A stretch of 64,000 bases of DNA, from contig NZ_CP034451.1 in the NCBI RefSeq assembly GCF_003952525.1, positions 2,604,001 to 2,668,000 of the forward strand, given 5' to 3'. The notes below the pieces were generated by a model that saw only the letters and a program-made list of their open reading frames with translations, ran no database searches and had not been told where the DNA came from. Both the position numbers and the translations under genes were made by a program. This document shows, in pieces, positions 44,370-53,744 of this stretch (the stretch's first letter is position 1; every line of letters begins with the position of its first letter). The stretch comes from Mesorhizobium sp. M3A.F.Ca.ET.080.04.2.1 (GTDB taxonomy: Bacteria; Pseudomonadota; Alphaproteobacteria; Rhizobiales; Rhizobiaceae).

Positions 44370-44831
44370 TCAGCCGGCGGCGCTCGCCTGCATCGCGGCG
44401 CGCTCGCTCAGCATCTGGCGTACCGCCGTCATCGAATTGCTCAGCTCGTTGATGGCGTCCTCGATGAGCGCCCGCTGTTTCTGCAGGCGAGCGAGCTGCT
44501 TCTCCGACTTGTCGAGCGCCAGCCGCAACTGCTTGGTGTTGGAACCGGTCGGATCATAAAGGTCCATCATCTGCTTGACGTCGCGCAGCGAGAACCCGAC
44601 CTTGCGGCCGAGCAGGATCAGCTTCAGCCGAGCCTTGTCGCGCCGCGTGTAAAGACGCGTCGAGCCGTCGCGCTTCGGATTGAGCAGGCCTTTGTCTTCA
44701 TAGAAACGCAGCGTGCGCAAGGTCACGCCATATTTCTTGGCCATCTCGCCGATGCGGGCGAGTTCTTCGCCGGCTTCGGCCTGTATGTCATTGCTATTGG
44801 CCGCGGCCTCGCCGGGCGAAACAAGTTTCAT
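44370..44831 (-). CDS. MerR-family regulator of fatty-acid/branched-chain degradation (LiuR-like)
   Basis: 153-residue MerR protein. The winged helix is ARIGEMAKKYGVTLRTLRFY, then EDKGLLNPKRDGSTRLYTRR, followed by KLILLGRKVGFSLRDVKQMM and a long dimerisation coiled coil (LRLALDKSEKQLARLQKQRA). No metal-binding cysteines are present, as expected for LiuR-type regulators. The ATG at 44831 with GGGGAAAG upstream is preferred; the frame is open to 44873. Matching operator-like dyads lie before this gene and before the beta-oxidation run, so it probably represses both and is relieved by an acyl-CoA; this is inference from position and motif. Confidence 0.85.
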   Translation of the reverse strand: MKLVSPGEAAANSNDIQAEAGEELARIGEMAKKYGVTLRTLRFYEDKGLLNPKRDGSTRLYTRRDKARLKLILLGRKVGFSLRDVKQMMDLYDPTGSNTKQLRLALDKSEKQLARLQKQRALIEDAINELSNSMTAVRQMLSERAAMQASAAG

Positions 44832-44950
44832 GGTCACTGGCTTTCCCCTGATGGCGTCGCGGTCGCGGACCAAGCGTCGCCTGAGTGGAAGCGGGGGCGT
44901 GCTTCCAATCGTGGTTTCGACAAATCAATCGCAAGAGGCACGCTTCGCAC

Positions 44951-44970
44951 CTTTTACGTTTACGTCAATT
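44951..44970. promoter_or_regulatory. Candidate LiuR-like autoregulatory operator
   Basis: TTTTACGTTTACGTCAATT, read on the minus strand as TTGACGT-AA-ACGTAAA, a near-perfect 7-2-7 dyad about 120 bases upstream of the MerR start. Similar half-sites occur at 44227-44250. Confidence 0.65.
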
Positions 44971-45063
44971 CTATATCGACAGCCGCCCTGTGACGCAAGG
45001 GCGTTGTGGGCGAGGAACTTTATGCCGCAGCTTCGCCGCACACAGGCAGGAAGTTTCAACTTC

Positions 45064-45090
45064 TTAAGCTTGGTTAACGCCTTGTTTACC
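45064..45090. promoter_or_regulatory. Candidate CtrA-type sites upstream of the podJ-like gene
   Basis: TTAA (45064) and GGTTAAC (45072-45078) are six bases apart, and TTAAC (45074) is followed after seven bases by TTTACC. The CtrA consensus is TTAA-N7-TTAA, so the second pair fits with one mismatch. The rest of the 44971-45279 gap shows no gene. Confidence 0.35.
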
Positions 45091-45279
45091 ACGTTGGGCG
45101 AAATGTGCGCAGGTCGGTCACCCGTGGTTATCCTGTAGCGAATTCTTCACGGTTTTTCGAAGCGCGGGTGAAAACCCGGGAAGCCTGTCTTCCGCCGCAG
45201 CAGAACCGCGCGGCCGCATCGTTCCCGGCAGGACTTTGGGAGCCGGCCAAGGCCGGCCATTCTGGACACGGGCGCATCG

Positions 45280-48200
45280 ATGAACACCAAGCGGTCCTAT
45301 CTCGATACACTCAACGCCGGCAGACAACGTCGGCCGCACACCTCGCTGGAGGAGCTGAATCGCTCGCTCGAAACTCTGGAGCAGCGGCTCAGTCGCGGCG
45401 ACATGCCCGAGCGCGGCGATCCGCGGCGGCCGGCAATCGAGCCCCGCTATGCCGCCGCGCAACCCTATGACGAGCCACGCTGGTATGAGGACCCCTATTC
45501 CAGGCAAAGCGAGCAAAATCGCGGGCCTCAGCCGCCGGCCGCCGCCGCTCCTGCCTTCGGCCAGAACTACCAGACCATCGCGCGCGACATCGATCGAGTG
45601 CGGGGCCAGGAAGACAGCGTCGCGATGGTCGGCAAGATCGCGGTTGAACTGCGCGGCCTGCGCGAGGAACTGCGCCACCAGATGACCGCGGGGCTGCGGC
45701 GCGAGTTCGACGCGCTGCGCAACGACATCGACAGCGCGATGCAGGCGAACAGCGCGCACGGCGCTCCGGCGGACAAGAGCAGCGCCGAGCTCGGCCTGGA
45801 ATTCGAGCGCCTTTCCGGCGCCATCCAGACGCTTGCCGAAAAGAGCGACGACCGCAGCGTGAACCTGCTGCGGCTCGAATTGGAGCAGGTCAAGGCGGCG
45901 CTCGACACGCTGGCGCGCGAGGAGAGCGTGCGGGCCGTCGATCGGCGTTGGGACGATTTCGATCGCCGCTGGAGCGCCTTCGAGGACCGCGTCGACGCCG
46001 ACCAGCGCCAGCGCGCGGAAGGTCCCAACCTTTCGGTGCTGACCGACCGGCTCGAGCAGATCAGCAGCGCCGTCAACAATCTGCCGGAGTCCCTGTCGCT
46101 GCGCTCGCTGGAAGAGAAGGTGCGCATGCTTGCCAGCGCTGTCGACCGTTTTGCCAGCCAGCAGACGACGCGCGGCAGCGAGACGCTCGCCATGATCGAC
46201 GAGCGGTTGGACGAGATCTCCCGCGCCATCGTCGCCTCGACGGTCGCGGCCCAGGCCAACGCCTTCGATCCCGAGACATTCGGACGGATCGAGAAGCGCA
46301 TCGCATCGCTCGCACAGCAGATCGACGAGGTTGCGCAGTCGCGGCCCGGCGCCGAGGTGATCGATCGCCTCAACCTCCTGTCGAGCCGGGTCGACGAGCT
46401 TGCCGGGCGCGCTCAGCTGCCCGAACAAGCCATCGAGCGTCTCGGCCAGCAGATCGCCTTGATTACCGACAAGATCGACCACGCGCCGGTCATGCCTGAC
46501 GCCGACCAGATTTTTCAGGGGCTGGAGCAGCGCTTCGACGCGCTCTCCGCGCTGCTGGAACGGCGCCAGGGCGATGCGATTGAACAAAGCAACGCGCTGT
46601 TTCACGACCTCGAGCGGCGGCTGGACGAGGTCGCCAACAGGCTCGACCAGCGCATGCAGCAGGACGACAGCGCCAGCCTCATGGAGGCGATCGACGCCCG
46701 TTTTACCGCGCTTGCCAAGCGCATCGAGACGCGCACGCCAGATCCGGGAAACGAAATGGCGATCCGCGGCCTGGAAAGCCGACTCGAAGACATTTCCAGC
46801 CGACTGGAGCTGTCCGCGGCACAAGTCGCCGGTATCGATCCGGCCCTTATCCGCAGCCTGGAGGCGCAGGTCGCCGGCCTGTCGGCGCATCTATCCAAGC
46901 CTGGCACGTCCCTGCCCGAATTCGAGGACATCAGTCCACGGCTCACCGACATCGAGAAGTCGCTCGCCGGCACGCGGGACTCCATCCTCGGGGTCGCTCG
47001 CGAAGCGGCGGAGAACGCCGTCAGGTCGCTCGCCGAATCGAGTTCGGCCACAGCCGCGTCGAACGCGACAGCGGTGGCCGGCCTAGCCCAGGATCTGAAG
47101 ACGCTCGAGGCGCTTACCCGCCGCTCCGACGAGCGCAATTCGCGGACCTTCGAGGCAATTCACGACACATTGCTCAAGATCGTCGACCGGCTGGGCTCGC
47201 TGGAGACCGACGAACCCAGCGAGGCGGTCAGCGAGCTGGTGGACCCGCAACCCGCCAGCAGGCGGGCGGGCCGCAAGATCGCGGTTCAGGACGCGCCGTC
47301 GATGGACATCGACCAGCCGCTGCCGCTGCCCGGAGACATGGCCGATGTCGACGCGCGCGCCGCCGCGATCATGCGCGAGGAGTTGGCCATGCACGAGCCG
47401 GTTGCGGATGCCGAAGCGGCTGCGCGCAACGAACCGGCCATGCGCGCCGAACCTGTTCCGCGCACGCCCTCGGAGGCTGCGGCGGCCGCCGCCGTCGCGG
47501 CACTCGGATCGGATGCGACGGCCGAAAAGCCCGAGAAGGCGGGCCGCAAGAAGTCTATGTTCGGCGGACTGGCACGCGCCTTCAGGAGCAAGAAGGACAC
47601 GGATACGCCGCCGCTTGCCGGCTCGGCGCCAGTGGGCGACGTCCCGACGGTCGACATCGACGAACCGCTCGATCCCAAGGCAGCCAACCGGCCGCTGGAG
47701 CCGGGCTCCGGCGCGCCGGACCTCAACGCCATCATGAAGCGCGTTCGCGACGAGCGCGGCGCCCAGCCTGCCAGGCGCGGCGAAACCGACGCCGCCAAGT
47801 CCGACTTCATCGCGGCCGCACGCCGCGCGGCCCAGGCCGCCGCAGCGGAGGCCGACGCGCTGAAGCGGCAATCGACCATGACGGGACCGGTGAAGGCGCT
47901 GAGGATCGGCGATCTGCTCAAGGCGCGGCGCAAGCCGATCCTGATGGCGGCCGCCGCAATCATGATGGCGCTGGCCGGCCTGCAGCTCGGCAAGGCCTTC
48001 TTCTCCGATCCGGCGCCGGTGGCCAGAAACGACGCACCGGCCGTCTCCGCGCAGAAGGTCGAAACCGCATCGCTCAACGCAACCAGCGCGCCGAAGCCCG
48101 ACACCGGTGCTAAAAGGCCCGAAACCGCACCCGCCCGGACTGTCAGGCAGGCGGAGGCCACCGCCCAGCCATCCGGCCCCGAAATGCCGGCCGCCACAGC

Positions 48201-49287
48201 GCCAGCCGCCTCGACGCCTGCTGCGGCGACTCTCGCCGCGCCGGCCCAGCCTGCGCCGGCTCCGATGGCCTCGGCTGCTCATGCCGAGGCGGCAGCTCCG
48301 GTCGTGAACTCGCCTGCCATGGACACGGACGCAGACACCCAGCCGACGGCCAGCGCGCCGGCGACGACATCCGCGGACATGACGGGCGCGGTGACGCGAA
48401 CGGACAGCAAGACCGAGACGGCGGCTGCAAAGATCGACATTCCGACCGAGGTCGGCCCGGTGGCGCTGCGCGACGCGGCCGCCGGCGGCGACGCCAAGGC
48501 GCTGTTCGAAATCGGCTCGCGCTACGCCGAATCGCGTGGCGTGAAGGAAGACATGACAGCAGCCGCCAAATGGTACGAGAAGTCCGCCGAGCTCGGCTTC
48601 GCGCCGGCCGAATACCGCATCGGCAATTTCTACGAGAAGGGCATCGGCGTCGGGCGCGACATCAAGAAGGCCAAGACCTACTACCAGCTCGCCGCCGAAC
48701 AGGGCAACGCCAGCGCCATGCACAATCTGGCTGTGCTGTTCGCCATGGCGGCGGACGGCGTGACCGACAATGAATCGGCGACGCACTGGTTCCAGGCCGC
48801 CGCGGACCTCGGCGTCAAGGACAGCCAGTTCAATCTCGGCATCCTGTCGGCCAAGGGCGTCGGCATGAAGCAGAACCTGGAGGACTCCTACAAGTGGTTC
48901 GCGCTCGTCGCTAAGACCGGCGACAAGGACGCGGCCGCCAAGCGGGACGAGATCGCCAATGCGCTCAGGCCCGAGCAGCTCGAGCGCGCCCGCGCCGCCA
49001 CCGAGCTTTGGAAGCCAAAGCCGCTCAACGCGGCCGCCAACTCGGCCGATATCCCGGAATCCTGGCAGGACAGCACGCCGCAGACGACCGCCAGCATCGA
49101 CATGAAGAAGGCGGTGCAGAACATCCAGCTGATTCTCAACAAGAACGGCTACGATGCCGGCGGCGCCGACGGCGTCATGGGCGACAAGACCAAGACCGCC
49201 ATCATGGCCTTCCAGACCGACAACAAGATGAAACCGACCGGCGAGATCGACGAACCGCTCGTCAAGGCGCTGCTGGCACACAAATAA
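45280..49287 (+). CDS. podJ: PodJ-like polar development protein with Sel1 repeats and peptidoglycan-binding domain
   Basis: 1335 residues. The cytoplasmic part (about 1-620) is a very long set of coiled coils (repeated IEKRIASLAQQIDEV- and RLEQISSAVNNLPE-like heptads), followed by an acidic/proline-rich linker, one transmembrane segment at about 886-905 (ILMAAAAIMMALAGLQL), an Ala/Pro/Thr-rich periplasmic spacer, about four Sel1 repeats from residue 1066 (KALFEIGSRYAESRGVKEDM), and a C-terminal peptidoglycan-binding domain from 1276 (NIQLILNKNGYDAGGADGVM). This is the architecture of PodJ, which organises the old or growth pole in Caulobacter and Agrobacterium. Start ATG at 45280; no strong ribosome site is seen. 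Confidence 0.88.
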   Translation: MNTKRSYLDTLNAGRQRRPHTSLEELNRSLETLEQRLSRGDMPERGDPRRPAIEPRYAAAQPYDEPRWYEDPYSRQSEQNRGPQPPAAAAPAFGQNYQTIARDIDRVRGQEDSVAMVGKIAVELRGLREELRHQMTAGLRREFDALRNDIDSAMQANSAHGAPADKSSAELGLEFERLSGAIQTLAEKSDDRSVNLLRLELEQVKAALDTLAREESVRAVDRRWDDFDRRWSAFEDRVDADQRQRAEGPNLSVLTDRLEQISSAVNNLPESLSLRSLEEKVRMLASAVDRFASQQTTRGSETLAMIDERLDEISRAIVASTVAAQANAFDPETFGRIEKRIASLAQQIDEVAQSRPGAEVIDRLNLLSSRVDELAGRAQLPEQAIERLGQQIALITDKIDHAPVMPDADQIFQGLEQRFDALSALLERRQGDAIEQSNALFHDLERRLDEVANRLDQRMQQDDSASLMEAIDARFTALAKRIETRTPDPGNEMAIRGLESRLEDISSRLELSAAQVAGIDPALIRSLEAQVAGLSAHLSKPGTSLPEFEDISPRLTDIEKSLAGTRDSILGVAREAAENAVRSLAESSSATAASNATAVAGLAQDLKTLEALTRRSDERNSRTFEAIHDTLLKIVDRLGSLETDEPSEAVSELVDPQPASRRAGRKIAVQDAPSMDIDQPLPLPGDMADVDARAAAIMREELAMHEPVADAEAAARNEPAMRAEPVPRTPSEAAAAAAVAALGSDATAEKPEKAGRKKSMFGGLARAFRSKKDTDTPPLAGSAPVGDVPTVDIDEPLDPKAANRPLEPGSGAPDLNAIMKRVRDERGAQPARRGETDAAKSDFIAAARRAAQAAAAEADALKRQSTMTGPVKALRIGDLLKARRKPILMAAAAIMMALAGLQLGKAFFSDPAPVARNDAPAVSAQKVETASLNATSAPKPDTGAKRPETAPARTVRQAEATAQPSGPEMPAATAPAASTPAAATLAAPAQPAPAPMASAAHAEAAAPVVNSPAMDTDADTQPTASAPATTSADMTGAVTRTDSKTETAAAKIDIPTEVGPVALRDAAAGGDAKALFEIGSRYAESRGVKEDMTAAAKWYEKSAELGFAPAEYRIGNFYEKGIGVGRDIKKAKTYYQLAAEQGNASAMHNLAVLFAMAADGVTDNESATHWFQAAADLGVKDSQFNLGILSAKGVGMKQNLEDSYKWFALVAKTGDKDAAAKRDEIANALRPEQLERARAATELWKPKPLNAAANSADIPESWQDSTPQTTASIDMKKAVQNIQLILNKNGYDAGGADGVMGDKTKTAIMAFQTDNKMKPTGEIDEPLVKALLAHK

Positions 49288-49479
49288 CGGCAGAAGCGTC
49301 GCATACGCAACGCCTTGCCATAGATTTGCCTGTTAACTGATTGAGATGGCTTTTTGTTTCGGCGCGGCGGCGGGGTTGATCCCGCCGCCGCGCCGGCGCA
49401 AGAAAAAATTGGCTTTTCGGTGCGAGACTGCTGGGGACGGCGGCGTTCGCCGACAGGCAAAGTTGATCGAGACAGACGG

Positions 49480-50397
49480 GTGGGCATCTATCTCCCGATC
49501 GCGGAAATTTCCGTAAACGTCTTCGTGCTGCTGGCGATGGGCGCCGCGGTGGGTTTCCTGTCGGGCATGTTCGGCGTGGGGGGCGGCTTTCTGATCACGC
49601 CGCTCCTGATCTTCTACAACATCCCGCCGGCCATCGCGGTCGCCACCGGGGCCAACCAGGTCATCGCCTCTTCCTTCTCCGGCGCGCTTTCGCACATGAA
49701 ACGCGGCACGCTCGACTTCAAGCTTGGCGGCGTGCTTCTGGCCGGCGGCATCGTCGGCTCGACGGGCGGCGTCTTCGTCTTTGCGCTGCTGCGCCGGATC
49801 GGCCAGTTGGACCTGTTCATCTCGCTGCTCTACGTCGCCTTGCTCGGCACTGTCGGCGGGCTCATGCTGGTCGAGAGCGTGAACGCGCTGCGCGCCACGC
49901 GCAGCGGCGCGGCACCAGTGCTGAAGAAGTCCGGCCAGCACAACTGGATCCACCGGCTGCCGCTCAAGATGCGCTTCCGCGCCTCGAAACTGTTCGTCAG
50001 CGTCATTCCTGTGCTGGGGCTCGGCGCCGGCATCGGCTTCCTGTCGTCGATCATGGGCGTCGGCGGCGGCTTCATCATGGTGCCAGCGCTGATCTATCTG
50101 CTCAAGGTGCCGACCAATGTAGTCATCGGCACCTCGCTGTTCCAGATCATCTTCACCTCGGCCTACACCACGCTGGTGCATGCCTCGACCAACCAGACCG
50201 TCGACGTGATCCTCGCCTTTCTGCTGATGGCCGGCGGCGTTGCCGGGGCGCAATATGGCGCCAAGGCCGGCCAGAGACTGCGCGGCGAGCAGTTGCGGGC
50301 GCTTCTGGCGCTGCTGGTGCTGGCCGTCGCCGTCCGCCTCGCCATCGACTTGTTCGTGACGCCGCCCAATCGCTATTCGCTCGCGGGCCTGAGCTGA
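49480..50397 (+). CDS. TSUP-family (TauE/SafE) membrane transporter
   Basis: 305-residue inner-membrane protein with about eight helices in two related halves, each containing the family motif: FLSGMFGVGGGFLITPLLIF and FLSSIMGVGGGFIMVPALIY. TSUP proteins export sulfite, sulfonates or related organic anions. The start is GTG at 49480 (GIYLPIAEISVNVFVLLAMG follows, typical of rhizobial homologs); the frame is open from 49354. The stop overlaps the next gene's ATG by one base. A sulfite dehydrogenase operon lies 3.3 kb downstream, making sulfite the best guess. Confidence 0.88.
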   Translation: MGIYLPIAEISVNVFVLLAMGAAVGFLSGMFGVGGGFLITPLLIFYNIPPAIAVATGANQVIASSFSGALSHMKRGTLDFKLGGVLLAGGIVGSTGGVFVFALLRRIGQLDLFISLLYVALLGTVGGLMLVESVNALRATRSGAAPVLKKSGQHNWIHRLPLKMRFRASKLFVSVIPVLGLGAGIGFLSSIMGVGGGFIMVPALIYLLKVPTNVVIGTSLFQIIFTSAYTTLVHASTNQTVDVILAFLLMAGGVAGAQYGAKAGQRLRGEQLRALLALLVLAVAVRLAIDLFVTPPNRYSLAGLS

Positions 50398-51191
50398 TGG
50401 CGGGTTTGAGAGCATTCGCCGCTACCGTTTCGCTTTCCATGCTCTTCGCCCTGTCGGGGGCGAATGCGCAGACGCCGCCCCTTGCCGAAAACATTCAGAT
50501 CGGCCTTTCCACTGACGCCATTTCCATCACGGCCGGATTCTCAGGCGCCGACCTCACCATCTTCGGATCGCTCGAAAATCCCGATCCGCTGATAGCGCGC
50601 CAGGGGCGCTATGACGTCGTCGTCGTTCTGGAAGGGCCGCCTAGACCGGTCGTGGTCCGGCGCAAGGACAGGATCCTCGGCGTCTGGATCAACCTGGAAT
50701 CGGAGACGTTCGAGAACGTGCCGGTGTCCTACTCGGTCGCTACGACGCGACCGCTGCAGGACATTGCCGAGCCGACCAAATACAGGCAGCTCTCGCTCGG
50801 CTCCCAGAACCTCTACATGAAGCCCGCCGACGAGACCGACAGTCCGGCGACGATCCAAGAATTCACCGCCGCGCTGCGCGAGCGCAAGGCAGCGACCGGC
50901 CTCTATAGCGAGAATGTCGGCGGCGTGCAGTTCCTGTCGCAGAACCTGTTCCGCGCCACCGTCCGGCTGGCGCCCAACATCCCGGTCGGCACCCACAAGG
51001 CGCGCGCCTTCTTGTTCAAGAGCGGCATGTTCGTCAAGGAAAGCTCCGCCCAGCTCGAAATCCGCAAGTCCGGCTTCGAGCAGTCGATCTTCCGCGTCGC
51101 GCATGATTATTCCTTCTTCTACGGCGTTTTCGCCGTCTCGCTCGCCATGCTCACGGGCTGGCTCGGAAGGCTCGTCTTCCGCAAGGATTGA
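50397..51191 (+). CDS. TIGR02186 family membrane-anchored protein
   Basis: 264 residues with a signal peptide (LRAFAATVSLSMLFALSGANA), a beta-rich periplasmic body (IQIGLSTDAISITAGFSGAD, LTIFGSLENPDPLI, YDVVVVLEGPPRPVVVRRKD) and one C-terminal membrane helix (FFYGVFAVSLAMLTGWLGRL). It matches my memory of TIGR02186, a family of unknown function that regularly follows a TSUP transporter gene in alphaproteobacteria, as it does here with a one-base overlap. Probably an accessory subunit of that exporter. Confidence 0.85.
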   Translation: MAGLRAFAATVSLSMLFALSGANAQTPPLAENIQIGLSTDAISITAGFSGADLTIFGSLENPDPLIARQGRYDVVVVLEGPPRPVVVRRKDRILGVWINLESETFENVPVSYSVATTRPLQDIAEPTKYRQLSLGSQNLYMKPADETDSPATIQEFTAALRERKAATGLYSENVGGVQFLSQNLFRATVRLAPNIPVGTHKARAFLFKSGMFVKESSAQLEIRKSGFEQSIFRVAHDYSFFYGVFAVSLAMLTGWLGRLVFRKD

Positions 51192-51270
51192 CGCCCAGCG
51201 CAAAAGAAGGCTTTCCCTTTTCCCGCTTTTGCGATAAGTCGCCGCCTCCCAGCTGAAGCGCATCGCGAGG

Positions 51271-51343
51271 CGCTTCAGGTCTTTGTTTTGGTGCATGTCG
51301 TCCGGCCCAAAACCGCTGCACACTTTTGGGCGACATGCACTAA
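51271..51343 (+). repeat. Dispersed palindromic repeat, family A, copy 4
   Basis: GCGCTTCAGGTCTTTGTTTTG, shown in part, then TGCATGTCG (51292-51300), AAAACCGCTGCACACTTTTG and GGCGACATGCAC to 51341. Same orientation as the TIGR02186 gene upstream, about 80 bases after its stop. It is the main content of the 261-base gap before the Hsp70-like gene, along with a GCAAAAG...CTTTTGC dyad at 51201-51233. Confidence 0.8.
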
Positions 51344-51452
51344 GGACAAACACACACATTCAAATTTCGGCAGGCGGTCCGGCCATCCGGATGACGGCAC
51401 GTCTTTCGCCGCCAGCGACCTGCTGCGACAGAACCAACGACAGGAGGCTGCT

Positions 51453-52709
51453 ATGCAATCGGCATTCGGCGGCATCGATTTCGGCACGTCCAATTCGACG
51501 GTGGGCGTGATCCGGAACGGGCAGGCGCGACTTGTGGCGCTGGAGGGCGAACAGCCCACCTTGCCAAGCGCCGTGTTCTTCAACTTCGAGGACGGCCATA
51601 CCTATTTCGGGCGCCGTGCGATCACCGACTACACCGACAGCATCGAAGGGCGGCTGATGCGCTCGCTGAAGAGCGTGCTCGGCAGTTCGCTCGCCAACGA
51701 GAAGACGCGCATCAAGGCGCGCCTGATCGGCTTCACCGATATCATCGGGCTCTTCATCAGCCATCTCAAGAAGCGGCTGGAGGACGATGCCGGCGGTCCG
51801 GTCGAGCGCGTCGTGCTTGGCCGCCCGGTGCAGTTCGTCGACGACGATGCCGAGGCCGATGCGAAAGCGCAGGGCGAGTTGGAGAAGGCGGCGCATGCGC
51901 AAGGCTTCAAGCACATCGCCTTCCAGTTCGAGCCGATCGCGGCGGCGCTCGACTACGAGCAGAACGTTGCCCGCGAAGAACTGGCGCTGATCGTCGACAT
52001 GGGCGGCGGCACGTCCGACTTCTCGGTGGTGCGCGTGTCGCCGGAGCGCGCCCGCTCGGGCGATCGCAAGAGCGACATCCTCGCCAACCGCGGCATCCAT
52101 ATCGGCGGAACCGATTTCGACCGGCTGCTCAGCATTGCGCATATCATGCCCGAGCTCGGCTATCTGACGCGGACCAAGGACCACAAGCGCAATCTGCCGG
52201 CGAGCTACTTCATCGACCTCGCGACCTGGCAGCGCATCAACCTCGTCTACACCGCCAAGGCGATGTCGGACCTGAAGCAAGTCCGATTCGAGGCCGAGCG
52301 CGCCGACCTGGTCGACCGCTTCATCCACATCGTCGAGCACCGCTATGGGCATGCCTTGGCCGGCTTGGTCGAAAGAGCCAAGATCGCGCTGACAGACCAG
52401 TCCGCGGCCGAGGTAAAGGTGTCGCTGCCCGGCGCGCGCTTTGCGGCCGAGATCACGCGATCCGGCCTGGAAGAGACGATCAGGGCAGACATCGACCGGG
52501 TGACTGCGACGGTCCGCCAGACGATCGCCGATGCCGGCGTCCAGGCTTGCGCCATCACCGCGGTGTTCCTGACCGGCGGTTCCACCGCGATCCCGCTGGC
52601 GAAGCGCAGTATCCTTTCGCTCGTGCCGCAGGCCTCCGTCATCGAAGGCGACATGTTCGGCTCGGTCGGGCTCGGCCTGGCGCTGGACGCACAGCGCAAA
52701 TTCGGCTGA
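51453..52709 (+). CDS. yegD: Hsp70-family protein, YegD-like
   Basis: 418 residues: essentially an Hsp70 ATPase domain without the substrate-binding and lid domains of DnaK (about 640). Actin-fold motifs are GGIDFGTSNSTVGVIRNG (phosphate 1), LALIVDMGGGTSDFSVVRVS (phosphate 2) and VFLTGGSTAIPLAKRSIL (adenosine). It resembles E. coli YegD. Its role is unknown; a chaperone-like ATPase without a classical peptide-binding domain. The ATG at 51453 has CAGGAGG upstream, a strong site; the open frame to 51288 runs through a repeat. It is convergent with the LysR gene, 3 bases apart. Confidence 0.9.
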   Translation: MQSAFGGIDFGTSNSTVGVIRNGQARLVALEGEQPTLPSAVFFNFEDGHTYFGRRAITDYTDSIEGRLMRSLKSVLGSSLANEKTRIKARLIGFTDIIGLFISHLKKRLEDDAGGPVERVVLGRPVQFVDDDAEADAKAQGELEKAAHAQGFKHIAFQFEPIAAALDYEQNVAREELALIVDMGGGTSDFSVVRVSPERARSGDRKSDILANRGIHIGGTDFDRLLSIAHIMPELGYLTRTKDHKRNLPASYFIDLATWQRINLVYTAKAMSDLKQVRFEAERADLVDRFIHIVEHRYGHALAGLVERAKIALTDQSAAEVKVSLPGARFAAEITRSGLEETIRADIDRVTATVRQTIADAGVQACAITAVFLTGGSTAIPLAKRSILSLVPQASVIEGDMFGSVGLGLALDAQRKFG

Positions 52710-52712
52710 CCG

Positions 52713-53621
52713 TTAGCTCCGGTCCCCCGTCGGCGCTTCCACCTTGCCGGTCAGATGCGCCTTGAGCGCCATCTGCGCCAGGCTCGCCTGCCGGTCGCGG
52801 TGGGTGATCATGGCGAAATCACGCTTCGGCAAATCGACTGGCGCGGACCTCAAGCTGCCCTCCGCCAGCGAGCGCGCGACGACAAGCTCGGAGATGATGG
52901 TGGCGCCGGCACCGGCTTCCACGGCCTGGCGTACCGCCTCGTTGCTCGGCAGCACGAGAAATATCTGCAGCTCTGCCGGCGAAACCCCCTCGCCGTGGGC
53001 GAAGTCTTCGAGCGCCTCACGTGTACCCGAACCGCCTTCCCGGATGATCCAACGCAATGCCCTGATGTCGAGCTTGCCCGCCGACGTCTTCGGGATATCC
53101 GGATGCGAACGCGCCACCACCAGCATGAGCCGGTCCTCGTCGACCCGGGCACGCCGCAGGATGTCCGACTCCGTGCGCCCCTCGACCAGGCCGAAATCTG
53201 CGCGGCCATCAAGCACATTGGTCTCGACCTGCCTTGTGTTGCCAATGGTGACGCTGAGGCGCACCGCCGGATAGGCTTCATGGAACGAGGCGAGGCGGCG
53301 CGGCAGCCAATAGCTGGCGATGGTCTGGCTCGCGGCGATCGACAGGCTGCCGGTCACGGTCTGTGACACATGTTCGAGCACATTGTGCGCGGCGGCGGCG
53401 CGTTCAAGGACCGCCTTCGCCTCCGGCAGGAAGCGGTGGCCGGTCTGGGCAAGCTCGATATTGCGGCCGACCCGGTTGAACAGACGCACGCCATGCTGAC
53501 TTTCAAGCGCGCGGATGGCAGCGGAGGCGGCCGATTGCGAGATGCCGAGCAACTCGGCCGCCTTGGTCATATGGCCATGCTCGGCGACGGCGACGAATAT
53601 GCGCAACTGATCCAGGGTCAT
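52713..53621 (-). CDS. LysR-family regulator divergent from the sulfite dehydrogenase genes
   Basis: 302 residues with the helix-turn-helix at 1-60 (TLDQLRIFVAVAEHGHMTKA, then AELLGISQSAASAAIRALES) and a standard effector-binding domain (GSLSIAASQTIASYWLPRRL). The sequence is of the CysL/CbbR-like type. It is transcribed away from the small ORF and soeA-like gene, sharing an AT-rich 123-base promoter region (53622-53744), so it most likely regulates them. The inducing metabolite is unknown; a sulfur compound is the natural guess. Confidence 0.88.
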   Translation of the reverse strand: MTLDQLRIFVAVAEHGHMTKAAELLGISQSAASAAIRALESQHGVRLFNRVGRNIELAQTGHRFLPEAKAVLERAAAAHNVLEHVSQTVTGSLSIAASQTIASYWLPRRLASFHEAYPAVRLSVTIGNTRQVETNVLDGRADFGLVEGRTESDILRRARVDEDRLMLVVARSHPDIPKTSAGKLDIRALRWIIREGGSGTREALEDFAHGEGVSPAELQIFLVLPSNEAVRQAVEAGAGATIISELVVARSLAEGSLRSAPVDLPKRDFAMITHRDRQASLAQMALKAHLTGKVEAPTGDRS

Positions 53622-53744
53622 AGATCAACTAAGAAGCAAATACGATCGGAATTACAAGAGCAACTTGTTAGACAGATTGATTGACCTGTTCTAAATTCTT
53701 GCGGGAGTTTGGAAAAAATTGGCGGCCGCGCCGCAAGAGTTGGA

